Position numbers and translations under genes: made by a program
Source of the DNA: Amoebidium appalachense
Taxonomy: Eukaryota > Ichthyosporea
Assembly: GCA_963693365.1 (NCBI GenBank)
Contig: CAVNZM010000009.1
Coordinates: 1,178,001 to 1,242,000, forward strand
Length of the DNA: 64,000 nucleotides
Reading direction: 5' to 3'
Notes under the pieces: model-generated
The model's database searches: none
Seen by the model: the letters and a program-made list of their open reading frames with translations, nothing else
What the model was told of the DNA's origin: nothing
Shown: positions 15,918 to 64,000 of the stretch, piece by piece
How positions within the stretch are numbered: the stretch's first letter is position 1
How the letters are laid out: every line of letters begins with the position of its first letter

Positions 15918-16282
15918 GGTTAGAAAAAGATCCAAATGTAGCTATAGGTGGGTGAATGTCACACACACTTCTCTCCACAATTCTGCCGCACAATCGAATA
16001 AACAAAAGACCAGGAATGTAATTTTAGTAACCACACATGCAGGATTGCACACACACCCATGCACATAACTGCTCACACAGGTGGAACACGAGCGTATCTC
16101 CCATCATTACACGTGGCTAAGCATCTGACGTTGCAAATACAGATGCACATAGACAACACTCCCATTCATTAGCGTCCCCCCCCCCCCCCCCCCTCCCCCC
16201 TTTTTACCCCCTCCCTCCCCCCCCATTAGCCTCTCTCCCTCCGCCCCCCCCCCCCCCCCCTCCCCCCTGCCCCTCAAAAAAA

Positions 16283-16283
<1 letters not shown>

Positions 16284-16361
<78 letters not shown>
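16284..16361. repeat. (CA)n microsatellite
   Basis: About 38 CA units lie next to C-rich sequence and an A run. They are in the intron or flank downstream (- strand) of the RGS exon at 16580-16747. Confidence 0.95.
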
Positions 16362-16362
<1 letters not shown>

Positions 16363-16579
16363 AAAAAGAAAAACCCTCCATACTCTCCCCAAATACACAA
16401 ATATACCGCACACATAAATTTAGAGAATGTGCACATTTGCTGTACAAAACGAGGATTGATTATAATGAAAGTATATGCTGCATTTGCCCCATATTCTGGT
16501 TAAGAAACATTAAGGAAACATGAAATAATCAGAGAGTAAATATCGTTCTTGAAAATTCAAGAAAAACACCCCCTCGTAC

Positions 16580-19800
<3,221 letters not shown>

Positions 19801-21034
19801 CGCCTTTTCAACACGTGCGGCCTTTTGCGATTGGAATGGGAATCACGGAAGTATGATTTGGAAATCTTTTAGCGAGGGTGACAGGTAGGAGGTTACCACG
19901 CAACGAGCGCGGGCCTTACACGCCGCCTTCGTTACGGGTTTTGGCTCTGAGTTGTTCTTGGGTGGCATCGACGGTCAGATTGCAGAGTCTTGCTGATGGG
20001 TCAGCGTGCGAAGGTGAAACATGTGTGTTACTCTACTCTATGAAAAGCAATCAAAATGCGAAATTACTAAATGATTCTGGTGGTACTGGTTTCCACCTGG
20101 AACCAAACTATTCACCATGGAACACATGAAAGTAATGAAGGCTGAGAAAAGCAAACAGGATCTCTCAGATTGTGTCCTTCAATAGACCTTCAACACTATT
20201 TCCTTACAGTCATCAATGACATGATCAACGAGGTTTGAGGAACGTTATGTGCATGTGTTTTTTTCTCAAGCTTTACACTCGAGCCCCAGCTTCAAGTTGT
20301 AACAGGATCATCTTGCTCCCATGTCTCCTGATGTTGAGCTCTTTAGCTAATGAGCTATGTAGTAGAGGGAGTGAGAAAGTAACCTACTGAATACTGTAAC
20401 ACACCGTTCAGATGCACGTGTGGCAAGGACAGCAAGGTTCCCTATTGGTTATGAGTCTGTACCCGTGTGCTTGTACATGTTGATTCAAGCGTGTTTGCAG
20501 TTCTGCAAAAAGATGGCTGGCTATATTAGAACAATGTTTTTGCCTATCAATCAACAAGCTAATAATGAAGAGTCATCTGAATGGCCCGACGAACTTAGGC
20601 AGGTACGTACTACAATAGCTGAATTCACTGCCTGTGGATAAACAAAACAATGTGGGAACATACCATTGGGGTCTAGGGCCCCAAGAAATTTAGATGGACT
20701 TTTCTGGTGTTAGACGTTTTAAGGTAAAGTGTGCAGTAATACAAAGTATGCAGCTTCTGCTAAACAAATACGTTTTTGAAAATTGCTATTATGCTGTGTA
20801 TGCGATGGGTGTAAGAGATATTCAATGAACTGTCCGGTTATGCGGATTATCATGAAGGCGAAACTCGTGTCGTGCAGAAGAAAAGTCCGCGCAGCAGACC
20901 TGTTTATTCGGCACACGCTTGAAACTTCATACTGGTCACCCCCTCCCTACTACACATACGTACTAGTAGACACCCCCAACTAACCTCAGTACATGTGCTA
21001 CATACGCACACACTACATCAGGCTGGGTGGGTGT
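19801..21034. other. Mostly unique intergenic DNA, no gene supported
   Basis: This 1.2-kb stretch separates the receptor exons from the end of the ATP synthase subunit gene, both on the - strand. It is free of microsatellites. A TTTATT at 20903-20908 is AATAAA on the - strand about 130 bases past the stop at 21035 and may be the polyadenylation signal of that gene. Missing N-terminal receptor exons may lie here. The longest open frame (20420-20641, +) has no recognisable features. Confidence 0.5.
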
Positions 21035-21389
21035 TCAGTGGGTTGCAGGGGGCTTGGCAGGGGCCGCCGCCTTCTTGCCGCTAGTGGCAAACTTGTAGAC
21101 GACAAACAGGGTGGCCACGGTGGCAATCACAATCTGTAGCACACACAAACGTCAGGAACAAGGGAGCAGTGTGTGGTGTGTGGTGTGTGTGTGGTGGGGA
21201 TTGGTAGTATGCGTCAGAGTACAACACAGGGCAGAAGGTGCGGGGCAAAAACATGGAGCATGCATCATAAGCAAACCTCACCCTCCTGGAGGAGGGGGAG
21301 GGGAAGGGGGGGGGGGGTTTGAATGTGTCATAAACATAAAATGCGAAGTATAGGGGGAAGCTGGTGCGTGTAATGCGGACATACAAAAA

Positions 21390-21423
<34 letters not shown>

Positions 21424-21436
21424 GGGGGGGGGGAGA

Positions 21437-21475
<39 letters not shown>

Positions 21476-21541
21476 GAGGGAGAGAAGACAGTACATGAAG
21501 TAGACGAGCATGCACCCTCCGCCGGGGGCCCCCCGGGGAAA

Positions 21542-21573
<32 letters not shown>

Positions 21574-21776
21574 GACCGTAAACCCTTGCAGGAGCAAGCA
21601 GGGAGGACAGGCATGGGAGGAAGAACGAGGAAGATGGTAAGAGAGGCTCAAACTCGTGGACATAATTGCACCACACACTGCACAATCAACCAACACCCTT
21701 AGGTCCACAACCGACCCATACGAAAAAAAAGGCTGTAATAAGATGCTGTCGGACAAAATACTCAAAACAGCCCCCC

Positions 21777-21807
<31 letters not shown>

Positions 21808-22384
21808 AACAAAAAAAAAAACGCCCACCCACCCACAAAACACAACATCACCACCACCCAAACCTAACCAATCAACAAACGGGAAACACTAAAATGAGGG
21901 GATAAAGGGAAGGGAAGGGTGGGTGACTGTAGGGAGTTAGCCATTCGAAACAACGAGTGTCGTCCGGCAAATTGTGCATAATCGCATGCATACCGGGAGC
22001 CGAAGGGGGGGGGGGGGGGGGGGGGGGGCATTAACACAAAAAAAGCCAATGTAGAATGTTACAGAAACCAAACACATGCAAGAAAGACACAGAACAAGAG
22101 GTGAGAACCACACAACAGTAACCACGAGGGATTGTGGGAAAGTGTGTAGCTGTGCAAGAGAGAGAGAAACGCAGAGAAAGAAGGGGGAAGGGGGGAGGGG
22201 GATATATTCATGCAAACACCCAACCAGGTTAATAAGCTACTACAAGCCAAAAGAGAAACCATTAAGGAGCGCCTTATCGAAAAAAACATACTGAAAGGTC
22301 TCATGGATTGAACACTTCAACACGAATTGAAAATGGAACACAAAACCAGGCAACAGAACACAAGAGGATTTGGGTGTGTGCTTG

Positions 22385-22428
<44 letters not shown>

Positions 22429-22903
22429 CACGTGTGAAAGTATACGGTAGTCAGCAGGGGGTACGTGGGGGTACATTGGGAGAGGGGAAAAGGGAAATAC
22501 AAACTGCAAAGCTAACACAATAAAGAGGAGAGGGGATAAAATGATATACAAACTGCATATCGGATACAACAAGTAGTAGCTGCCAAAAACAAACATTTGC
22601 CCAGGTGAAAAAAAGAGCCAGGGAAGAGCACCAGGGGGGAGGTGGGGGGTGGGAAAAGGGGTGGGGGCGGGAGAGGAGAGAGAGAGGAAGTGTGTGTGTG
22701 TGTGCGTGCGTGTGTTTGGGGTGAAGGGGGAGGGGGACCCAATGTGCCACTGGGAGATTGTGTAAAGCAAACACGAACTTGAACTTGAAGGTGCACACCT
22801 TGTGTGTATGCATGTTGTATCTTCATAGCGCGCCAACGGCCAGCAGTGTTTACGTTTGTGTGTGTGCGTGCGCATGCACGTGTGGTGGTGGTGGTGATTG
22901 GGG

Positions 22904-22939
<36 letters not shown>

Positions 22940-24244
22940 ATGCACCAGAAGGTGGCAAGGAGCAAGCAAAGACAAATGGATCCACCACAAGGAAAAAAAC
23001 TGAAAACAAGGGGAAAGGTGTGTGTGCTTAGAAGCGGGGGAAGGATGGTGCATATGCACACTGAAATTCACCCCCCCCCCCCCCCCATCACCACACCTGT
23101 CTCTTCAGACATCCCCTCTCCCCCTCCCCCGGCCCCCCCCAAAAAAACAAAAACATTAAAGCCTCGCCACACAAAGATAGATGGTATGGTGTGGATGAGA
23201 TGCATCATGTGCAAAGCATGTGGTTTATCGTGCGAACGGGAGCATAAGTGAATGTCTTCGAAAGGTAGTGTTGGTTATGTGTTTGTGATTGTGTGTGATT
23301 GTGTGGGAGGGGAGGGGGTGAGTAGTGGTGGTGGAGGGGGGAAGGGGGGGGGGGGGGGGGGGGGAGAGGGGGAACAAACACTGAAAAAGGTCTTTCAGGT
23401 TTTATAGAAACACGAATACTGATGCTAATCTAGCGAAACAAGACTAATGAAGCAGCATAGAGGTGTTAGACCATTCAAGTACTGGAACCACAGGAGGATA
23501 ATAACGGTAGCTTCGGAAGGGAGCGAGGGGCGGGGAGATAACAAACGGTGCATAACCTAAAGTGCACCCCCCCAAAAAAAGAGAAAAACTTAAGAAGCAA
23601 GCACAGTTTGCAACAGAAACCAACGCATCCCTCAGGGGAGAGGTTAAAAGAGGTGTGTGTGTGTGTGGTGGTGGTGGTGGTGGGTGGGAACGGGACGGGA
23701 GGGGGAGCACAACAGCACATCTGAAGCTCAACTCGTGTTAAAGCTCATCCCATGTTAGCCAGCAGCGAAGCTGACACATGCCAACAAACGACTAGGGCAA
23801 AGGGGATGGAACATGGGGAGGTAGGGTTCAACAAAGTAGAGACTCAAAGGCAAAACTAAACCAAACAACCGGCAGAAAGCCACTGTTGCTAGGTGCCTGG
23901 CAACGTGCCATGGGAGAATGCAGCATTCTGCCAAGCAATTCTCAGTTTGGTTAAGTCCCAGGAGAGAGTAAAAAGGGGGGAAGGCACGGCATTGTATTAT
24001 GATTGTAACCAGAAGGACTAGGCAGGTGGGTGGGTGGTGGTTGGAAGGGTGGGGGGGGTTTGAAGGGGGGGGGGGGGGGGGGGAGAAGTGAGCGAAAGGG
24101 AGAGAGAGAGAGGGAGGGAGGAAGAACAGCAATGCTGCAGAAGTGCACAAAAACGAGAAGAACACTCACGTTGCGGCGGCCTGCCGACGTGTAGTTGCTG
24201 AACACACCGGTGCTGGCACCTGGGGGAATGGGAGCGGCGGCCAT
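21035..24244 (-). CDS. ATP5MK: ATP synthase membrane subunit k / DAPIT-like, two exons, 57 aa
   Basis: Exon 1 is 24244-24170 (25 codons, ending GRRN|GTGAGT). Exon 2 is 21133-21035 (32 codons and TGA), preceded by CTGTAG with the acceptor AG at 21135-21134; both ends are phase 0. The 57-residue product has the length and plan of DAPIT/USMG5 (58 aa in human): a short soluble N terminus, the block FSNYTSAGRRN matching FNSYTLTGRMN, one transmembrane helix (IVIATVATLFVVYKF), then a Lys/Ala/Pro tail (SGKKAAAPAKPP). In animals the protein sits in the inner mitochondrial membrane and stabilises ATP synthase dimers; yeast Atp19 (subunit k) is its relative. The 3.0-kb intron is packed with poly-G, (GA)n and (TG)n. 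A CA-rich acceptor-like TGTGCAG at 24268-24262, 17 bases before the ATG, hints at a 5'UTR intron. The call rests on length, motif and topology. Confidence 0.8.
21205..21345 (-). repeat. Diverged copy of the poly(C)-tailed dispersed repeat
   Basis: On the - strand this contains GGTTTGCTTATGATGCATGCTCC, then GCACCTTCTGCCCTGTGTTG, followed in a second fragment by GACACATTCAAACC running into a C tract. It shares word order with the other members of the family but is the most diverged copy seen. It is in the intron of the ATP synthase subunit gene. Confidence 0.4.
21388..21572. repeat. Two poly-G runs flanking a (GA)n tract
   Basis: G runs at 21388-21434 and 21542-21571 surround a GA-rich stretch and about 60 bases of unique DNA. 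The block is intronic in the ATP synthase subunit gene. Confidence 0.9.
22391..23380. repeat. Repeat-rich intron stretch: (TG)n, poly-G, poly-C
   Basis: Short (TG)n at 22391-22426 and about 22690-22720, poly-G at 22905-22938 and 23345-23364, and poly-C at 23071-23087 lie here with unique DNA between them. No exon was seen on either strand, consistent with the single intron of the ATP synthase subunit gene. Confidence 0.8.
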
Positions 24245-26200
24245 TTTTCACGGTGGGAGCAACTGCACAAACACACATGTACACGTCAGTGGTCCAGAAC
24301 ACTCAAATGCACAGCAAAACAACGAATATAAACAAGAGGGTTCTTAGCACTCTTTCCCACCTGTCCCTCTCATCCTCAAACCTTCGAAGTCTGACTCCCT
24401 CTTTACTCAGCCCAAAATGCCCTCAGGCAACCACCCCACACAAGCAAACCCTAGCAGTTTCGTGCTTTTGGAAGATGTCTACACATATTCACAAACACCG
24501 CTTTTTAGCGCCCAACCATCAAACAAAGCCACAGAATTATAAATAACTTTTCAAAAAGCACGCCTCTTCTGCCCTGTACTTCTCCCAACCTCCTTGCTTC
24601 CTTGACGGGATAAAACAACTAGAGGGTGAAAAAAAAAACTCTCTAGCCCTCCACATTGCTGCAGCAAAAGAACAAAGATGGAAAACGATAAGTAAAAGCT
24701 GGCACTACGCTGTTGATTTCGGCTCAAAAGCTTGCTCCAAGCATCTTAAACAGAGACTTTTTTTGCACACACCTAACGGGCTTCAGGCGACGGCTGACTG
24801 AGACAAACGTGCATGCCACCTTTTTCAAGGGAGGCCACGCCGTAATCGCCCGATCCACATTTTAAAATGACTGGTAAGCTTTTAAGTTTATTTTTAGAGT
24901 TTTCAATTGGCGGACAATTGTAATGTCAGCATCTTACTTTACCGAACCTTTTTGCCGGACCGTGCAGAGAGACGGTCGCATCGCGATCATTTCGAGTTTG
25001 GGGTCACGGTCAAACAAGTCAAACAGAAAAAACAAAGAAGGAGTGTTGTCTGTGCTACCAATGGTGCTTGTAAAAGATGGCACCTTGAAGCCTGATCAGC
25101 ACACCTGTGCAAATTAGAGAGCAGCATGTAGAGGACGTGAAGTCCCTCTAACTTGTAAACCGGAAAGAGCTATAGCTCGAACGAAGCACATATGCATGCA
25201 TAGTCTCTCAGATTTGCCTACAGAGACAAACTGTTTCTGTTTCACAATTTTCCTGCTGAGGTATATTGGGTGGATAGTAACCAAACGAGTACACATGACT
25301 CACACTGCCCAATCACATGCACGCCTCTGCCTACAGTACATGCATGTGTTCATGTATATACATGGTCGTTGGAATCATAATCCTTAAGCTTAGTCTTGCA
25401 GGCGTGGTTGGGAACCTTTCTTCAGCACTTACACCGCAGTTGACGCTAGTCTCCCTCTTTGCAAGATCACACCACACACGCCCCTACTCTACTCAACATG
25501 GCTAGCGTTTCGTAAGTTTTGGGCCACCCGCGCGCGAGACTCAGAGACCACCCGTACGCGTAGAGCTCGAGTTTCAAGCGACCGGGTGTGGCACTGATGA
25601 TTACACAGCGAAAGTTCTTGAATCACGAGGTGTTGACAATATACCAGGCGCAAATAAAACGCGTTGAACGATGTGGCCATAAACCAAAACCCTTAAGCCA
25701 CACGTTTCTCTTCATCCCTTGTCCCTCTCCTTGTGTCACACAAGTACGGGCCGCGAAAGCCATTGCGTCCGTTTCCTCCTGGGGAGGGGGATTACCATCA
25801 GATGTAGAAATTCATCAATGTTATTTATTTATAATATATTGTAAATTCATTCCTATTTGCTTTTAGGGGTCTTATAGGTTTACGGCGATCCTCGAAGGGT
25901 TGTCTCTATGTGCACGTGTGTCGCCGTCACAACTTTCTGTGTTCGTTTCCTGTTGAACTCTGTGTTTTTCTCTACTCTTTCTTGTGGACGAAATGATATA
26001 GAGGAATTGCAGAACAAGCTTCAAGAGTTACCGTGGGCTCTTTATTGACTTCTTTCAGCTTTGATGTTTGTCTAGTGCCGCCCGGATTTTGCATGTTTTA
26101 GATTTGAAAAGCGAAAAACAAGGGCACATCCTTTGTACGGTTCAGATATACTCTCTGTTCACGCACTCAAATAAGAAGTTGGGAAAACAGTTGTTAGAAA
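24245..26200. promoter_or_regulatory. Head-to-head intergenic region between the ATP synthase subunit gene and RIOK2
   Basis: The two start codons point away from each other and are 1.96 kb apart. This interval lacks microsatellites and poly-G runs, in contrast to both flanks, so it is likely to hold promoters and 5' untranslated exons of both genes. AAAACAG at 26184-26190, ten bases before the RIOK2 ATG, may be an acceptor of a 5'UTR intron. No core-promoter motif was assigned. Confidence 0.5.
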
Positions 26201-37884
<11,684 letters not shown>

Positions 37885-38263
37885 GTGTCAGTGAGCCGTG
37901 TGTGGGGTTGGGTGGTAGGTGTGGGTGGGGTGTGCATGTGGTTGTGATTGTTTTGTGTTTTTGTTTGCTTTTGGTGGGGGATTTGGTTGAGTTGGTCTTT
38001 AAATTTCAACTGGTTTGGCTTGTTTTGCTTTTTCGGTTAGTTGCATTTGGTTTTTTTCTTCTTTTGCCCGGTTGTATGTAATGGGCCCAGAGATGATATC
38101 TCTTGAGTGTTGCTGAAAAACTCAGAGCACATGCACACGCTCTACAGATGGACCTAAATGCGGCATATGCACACACAACAAGCATGCACGTGTGCACATG
38201 TACACACACACGAGCGTGCTCGAGTATGCGCGCGCACGCACACACGCGCATACACACACACAC

Positions 38264-38299
<36 letters not shown>

Positions 38300-39664
38300 G
38301 TGCACACCATTTGTATACATATGCCTCCTGCTAGTTCGCACCTAGCTTTCGGGCCGGCAATTTTTGTTAGGTGGCCAGTCACAATTAATATGAGGGTGAA
38401 GGTTGGGAGTGTGTGTGTTTGGGGTTTGGTCTTTGAAAAGAGAGCGTATCTGGACATGTACATGTAAATATTTTGCCCGATATATTTAGTTCTGGGACAA
38501 TTTCATTTTTGTAACAGTTTTCCTTGCATGCGCGAAGGACAAAGATTTGTGGGCTGAGTTACAATTATGATGGTAGCAAGAGCTCGATTTTCTACTACTT
38601 TGATTACATTAACATGTTACCAGTGTGTGCATGGGCAAGTGAATCAGGCAGAATGCAACATTTTTATCCCTAAATTCTGTTGTGTACGTACGTACGTGCA
38701 CAGTGTATATCCACACTAAAAAGTGGTATGATACACTGTTGAACCGCATACACATGTTGGTAAATTACATTTATATTTTCTCTGTACACTGCTGAACCGC
38801 ATACACGTGTTGGTAAATTACATTTGTATTTTCTCTGTACACTGCTGAACCGCACACACACATGTTGGTAAATTACATTTGTATTTTCTCTGTACACTGC
38901 TGAACCGCATACACATGTTGGTAAATTGCATTTGTATTTTCTCTGTACACTGCTGAACCGCATACACATGTTGGTAAATTACATTTGTATTTTCTCTGTA
39001 CACTGCTGAACCGCATGCACATGTTGGTAAATTGCATTTGTTTTTTCTCTGTACACTGCTGAACCGCATGCACATGTTGGTAAATTACATTTGTATTTTC
39101 TCTGTACACTGCTGAACCGCATGCACATGTTGGTAAATTACATTTGTATTTTCTCTGTACACTGCTGAACCGCATGCACATGTTGGTAAATTACATTTGT
39201 ATTTTCTCTGTGCACATATCTTGCGCGTGATTCAAGTTATGATTCTGTACGTGGTGAATGTACGTTACTGAACACGCACAGACCTACATGTGTGTGCCCA
39301 CTGATCGATCAGGCCTCAAAAATGGGAGAACGTTCCAGCATGCAACCAATCGAAAATACGCAACATTTTGCGCATAAAAATAGCTATATATGGCTAACCA
39401 TAAAAATGTTGCCGAAACGGCTGTGGAAACTGAAGGACAAAACTGAAAAAGCTGAGGAGGCTCGAACAGAGGGTGATTTTTGAGAGTCAATTACACAGAC
39501 GTAGCCGTGGGAAGCTATTCTAGATAGAAACAAGAAGTGACCGCTGATTAAAGAAGGTGGATCTCCTTCACCATCCCCTCCTTCGGCATTTGGTGCTTGA
39601 GTAGTGACGGTGTGAAAAGTAGCTCTGACCTTATCGGTGCCTGTGCAAGGGGAGAGTCGAAAAC
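37885..39664. other. Intergenic region between RIOK2 and RAB3GAP1
   Basis: It contains a CA-rich stretch (38185-38300), mostly unique DNA and the 53-bp minisatellite at 38731-39210. Both flanking genes point to the right. The 450 bases before the RAB3GAP1 ATG lack microsatellites and may hold its promoter. No gene was supported. Confidence 0.6.
38731..39210. repeat. Minisatellite, nine units of about 53 bp
   Basis: Each unit contains TACACTGCTGAACCGCATAC, ACATGTTGGTAAATTACATT and a TTTTCTCTG end. Units start near 38731, 38785, 38838, 38893, 38946, 38999, 39051, 39105 and 39158 and differ at a few positions. The period is not a multiple of three, so open frames on the - strand cycle through three peptides, which argues against coding. 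There are no spacers, so it is not a CRISPR array. Confidence 0.96.
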
Positions 39665-58635
<18,971 letters not shown>

Positions 58636-59103
58636 AGTTAACCCAACCAGCGGCTCTCCCATTTTGGTGTTTGGGCGGCGAGCCACAATTCTCAGATTTT
58701 TCGCACAAATCAGGAAAAGCAATCATGTTAGGTCACATTGCCGATGTCGACATACAATTTCGCGCCTGTTTCAATCTAAACGCCAAAACGACTGTGTGAC
58801 AATTGTTAACAAATGACGTCAACAATGTGACTCGCCGTCCAGTCGGCTAAAATGGGAAAAGCGATGGTTGGTTTAAAGTTGGGTTGGGTGGTGGAGATGT
58901 TTGGTTGATATTTAGTGGGATTTGATGCTTCCTGCATTCACACCATGCACACACATACGTATGCACAGACATGCGTGCACAGACCTACACACACGTGCGC
59001 TTGCACATGCACACACCCACACATACACGTGCGAGGAAACACGCACTCGCGCGTGGGCGCGGGCGCGCGCGCGCACACACATAGTGTTACACAAACACAT
59101 TCG

Positions 59104-59183
<80 letters not shown>

Positions 59184-59930
59184 AGCACACACAAGCACAC
59201 ACACACACACACAGAAACGCAACACATGCACACATGCACATGACGTTTAACTTCTTCTGCGCAGCGGTTTGCGTACGTTAAGTGCACATGTGGTCTCAAA
59301 TGCTGAGACAGAAAGACACCCATGTAATACTAGATGGCTCTTTGTGTTGACAAAGAATACTGATGCCTGTAGTTTGCAACGCAAATGTGTTGCATTCTTA
59401 TTTTTCATACATCCGTAGTGTAATTGGCCCATGTGAATGCTATAATAGATGTAAGAAACCGGAACGTTTGGTATGAAAAATGTTCAGAACTTTTTCACTT
59501 TTTGTTTCGTATATTTGTCGAATGACTTGGTATGTTCGAGTTGAACGCGGCACGTCGACATGAGAATAAATACAAATAGTATACACATGTTCACTATAAT
59601 ATCTAGCCTAAGGGAGGTTGCTGGGAATGTAAGGTTTTATTTTTTGTTCGAACTATGTTTGTGGGGGGGTGATGTCGGTGTGGATGTTGTACGTGTGTGA
59701 GTGAACCCGTGCGTAGGCCGTGCCGTGCCGTGCGTGCGCGGCTGGTCTATGTTTGTGGCGGTGGTGGTGGGGGGGGGGGGGAGGGGGGGGGGGTTCAGTT
59801 CGGATCAGTTCTACCTTTCTGAAGCTGGGTAAGTCCTGATTTGACCTGGATATTTATCCGGTTTAGCCTACACAAAAAACTGTACATAAGAGTAATTCTC
59901 TCTCTCTCTTTTTTTTTTCCCGGAGTCGGG

Positions 59931-59967
<37 letters not shown>

Positions 59968-59969
59968 GG

Positions 59970-60001
<32 letters not shown>

Positions 60002-60726
60002 AGGGGGGGGGGGGAGGGGAAGGGGGGAGGGGGGAGAGGGGAGGGGAGTCTCCCTGGGTCTCTTCTGCAGCTGGCCACTAAACATCTCCCGGGGGAGGGG
60101 GGGGGGGGGGGGGGGGGGGGGGGACCAAAGCCTCCTACATAGCACTATTTAGGAGGCCCTGGGGGGGACAATGGGGAATGCCCATATGCATGTCAGAGCA
60201 ATCTTTCATGTTGCATGTCTAAGGCCACACTCATTGCCACAGGCAGAGTAACCCATTAATATGTCTATTTTCGTGCATACCAAGTTCCGTGGTATTACTA
60301 ACCTATATCAGGCTGCCACAAACTACTAGTAAGTTGGCGCATTTTCTATCCGACAACCGTCTTACGGAGTCAAGTCTTCCATTTAAAGCATACATGAAGA
60401 ATTGCCAAGAGAAAGGCACGGGAAGTAGGGTAGAGAAGAAGGGGAACGACAAAAAACCCTATGCCATCTTCGAAGGCAATGCTCGTCCACCCGTATCATT
60501 AACTTAGGTGTGTCACTCACCTATCCTACGATGCCGTTAAAATTACGTGAAAACGTAAAACTGGTGACCTCCCAACCTATTTAAACCCAACTCGCATGCA
60601 TACAATGCATGAGAGGATGACTACCATCACACTAGTCAACCTTAAAACATTCTCGCCATATCCATTCACTAATCATAACCCACCGATCACAAACTCTAAA
60701 CAGAATAAAAGATATAAAATTTAGCA
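58636..60726. other. Intergenic region between convergent RAB3GAP1 and RGS genes
   Basis: It holds a CA-rich stretch (58940-59230) with pure (CA)n at 59113-59177, unique DNA to 59760, then G-rich runs at 59770-60045 and 60097-60123. AATAAA at 59565-59570 (+) and TTTATT at about 59636-59641 (AATAAA on the - strand) are candidate polyadenylation signals for the two convergent genes. A 72-codon open frame at 60289-60507 (+) has no recognisable feature. Confidence 0.6.
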
Positions 60727-63142
<2,416 letters not shown>

Positions 63143-64000
63143 CTGGAAGGGGGATGGGTGTGGATTTTTTTTGGTATAGCAATACAGAGTACAAATTTTG
63201 GAATCTCTCAATCCATCCCCTCCACCACCCCCCATAATGCCCTCCAGTCAATCATGTGACTTACTGCTCCACACTCCCCCCACATCCCAACATACGACAC
63301 TCCTCTTCTCCACGCTTTTTACACCACAACACAAAATACACATTTTTACCACATTTAACACAAGCACCCGCACGCATACACAAATCCCTAGTTCCGTATG
63401 TTTGCTCCACGTGCACAGGCTTGAAAGTTTGAGAACCGGTCTCTAGCCGATAGCATCAATGATTGGGTTTTCCTAGTGGTTAGTAGCCCAGTGGTCCATT
63501 CAATGGCGTGGTAAAAGGTTCCTGATGTTTCCTAGACGGTGGTGTCCTAGTGGGCCACATCCTTGGTACATGGTGCCGGAGCTGTGTGGGCCGTTGTATT
63601 GTGTTTCCCTTTGTTCCGTTTAGCCAAACTGGGCTCCTTTTCTGCCACCGTGACTCCACACCCACCTATCCACTTCCTATTACCCTGCACAACTGTATAC
63701 ACTTTACCAATGGCATCAGCGATTTCCTTCTTAACACAGGTGATTATCTCACGTCCCATTGAATCTTGTTTCCAATACCGGGACACAATCGTCACACACA
63801 TAATACCACCCTCCCAACCTGGTTACTTTAGTTTTTTTTGTTTGTTTTTTTTTCATTTTCAGTTATTTCATTTTATTTTTTTGGCCCCCTTGTAGTGGTC
63901 TGGTTTGTGTTTTCTCCGAGATTGATTTTCTGTAATGTGTGTGGTGCTACCGCTGTGGTCGTGTAGTACTATTAATAAGGGGTGTATTTCATTTGTATTA
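63143..64000. other. Right end of window, exons not resolved
   Basis: Upstream exons of the RGS gene should be on the - strand here or beyond. A - strand frame at about 63640-63800 (YWKQDSMGREIITC, KKEIADAIGKVYTVV) looks coding but has no clear splice boundaries or RGS match, so it is only a candidate. The rest shows nothing. Confidence 0.35.

Larger units (their letters stand above)
14701..16579. other. Non-coding stretch between LINE and receptor exons
   Basis: No exon could be supported. It holds a short tandem repeat (14798-14847), a poly-C run (15660-15689), a poly-A run (15887-15915), poly-C runs at 16166-16265 and (CA)n at 16284-16361. The remaining sequence has frequent stops on both strands. 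The C-terminal half of the receptor's RGS domain would be expected here or farther left on the - strand but was not found. Confidence 0.6.

Noticed and set aside
20420-20641. 73-codon open frame on the + strand between the receptor and ATP synthase subunit genes
   Set aside because: It does not resemble any family I know and shows no splice support.
38670-39181. Repeated peptide frames (CMRFSSVQRKYKCNLPT) suggesting a repeat protein, or a CRISPR-like array
   Set aside because: The 53-bp period is not a multiple of three, so the peptide changes frame with each unit. There are no unique spacers, and the DNA is eukaryotic.
39292-39483. 63-codon open frame just before RAB3GAP1
   Set aside because: No homology, no splice link to exon 1, and it lies in the probable promoter or 5'UTR.
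60289-60507. 72-codon open frame with ordinary composition
   Set aside because: No recognisable motif and no splice or start evidence. It lies between two convergent genes and is within the length expected by chance.

Overview
The window is eukaryotic nuclear DNA. Genes are split into many short exons with GT-AG introns, no operons or bacterial signals are present, and most of the length is microsatellite: (CA)n/(TG)n, (CGCA)n, (CT)n and dozens of poly-G/poly-C runs of 15 to 60 bases. The gene set is a RIO2 kinase, a Rab3GAP catalytic subunit, a DAPIT-like ATP synthase subunit and two RGS-domain genes, one with a multi-span membrane part. Together with the long repeat-filled introns this suggests an opisthokont, perhaps a unicellular holozoan. 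That placement is inference from gene content, not a demonstrated identification.

Layout from left to right. Positions 1-7668 (- strand) hold nine exons of one or two genes I do not recognise; splice phases agree at every junction proposed. Positions 8692-14700 (- strand) are a nearly complete non-LTR retrotransposon with ORF1, an endonuclease/reverse-transcriptase ORF2 and a 39-base poly(A) tail; ORF2 is broken by a 1,477-bp tandem duplication. Positions about 16580-19800 (- strand) hold a multi-span membrane protein leading into the first half of an RGS domain, with one in-frame TGA. Positions 21035-24244 (- strand) hold a two-exon, 57-residue ATP synthase membrane subunit k (DAPIT-like) gene. 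It is head-to-head with RIOK2 (26201-37884, + strand), reconstructed as 12 exons and 494 residues. A 53-bp minisatellite at 38731-39210 separates it from RAB3GAP1 (39665-58635, + strand, 25 exons). The last 3 kb (60727-63142, - strand) hold the C-terminal half of an RGS domain whose gene continues to the right.

Functionally the genes are unrelated housekeeping or signalling genes: ribosome maturation (RIO2), Rab activation control (Rab3GAP), the ATP synthase complex and heterotrimeric G-protein regulation (RGS). I found no coherent novel gene system. The unusual content is in the repeats: microsatellites that supply the splice sites, a Mutator-like foldback element with target duplications, a dispersed short repeat that ends in poly(C), a 0.5-kb block present in two introns of RIOK2, and composite C/A homopolymers of consistent polarity. 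Almost all open frames over the repeats (poly-His/Thr, Cys/Val, Pro, Gly) are artefacts and are not annotated.
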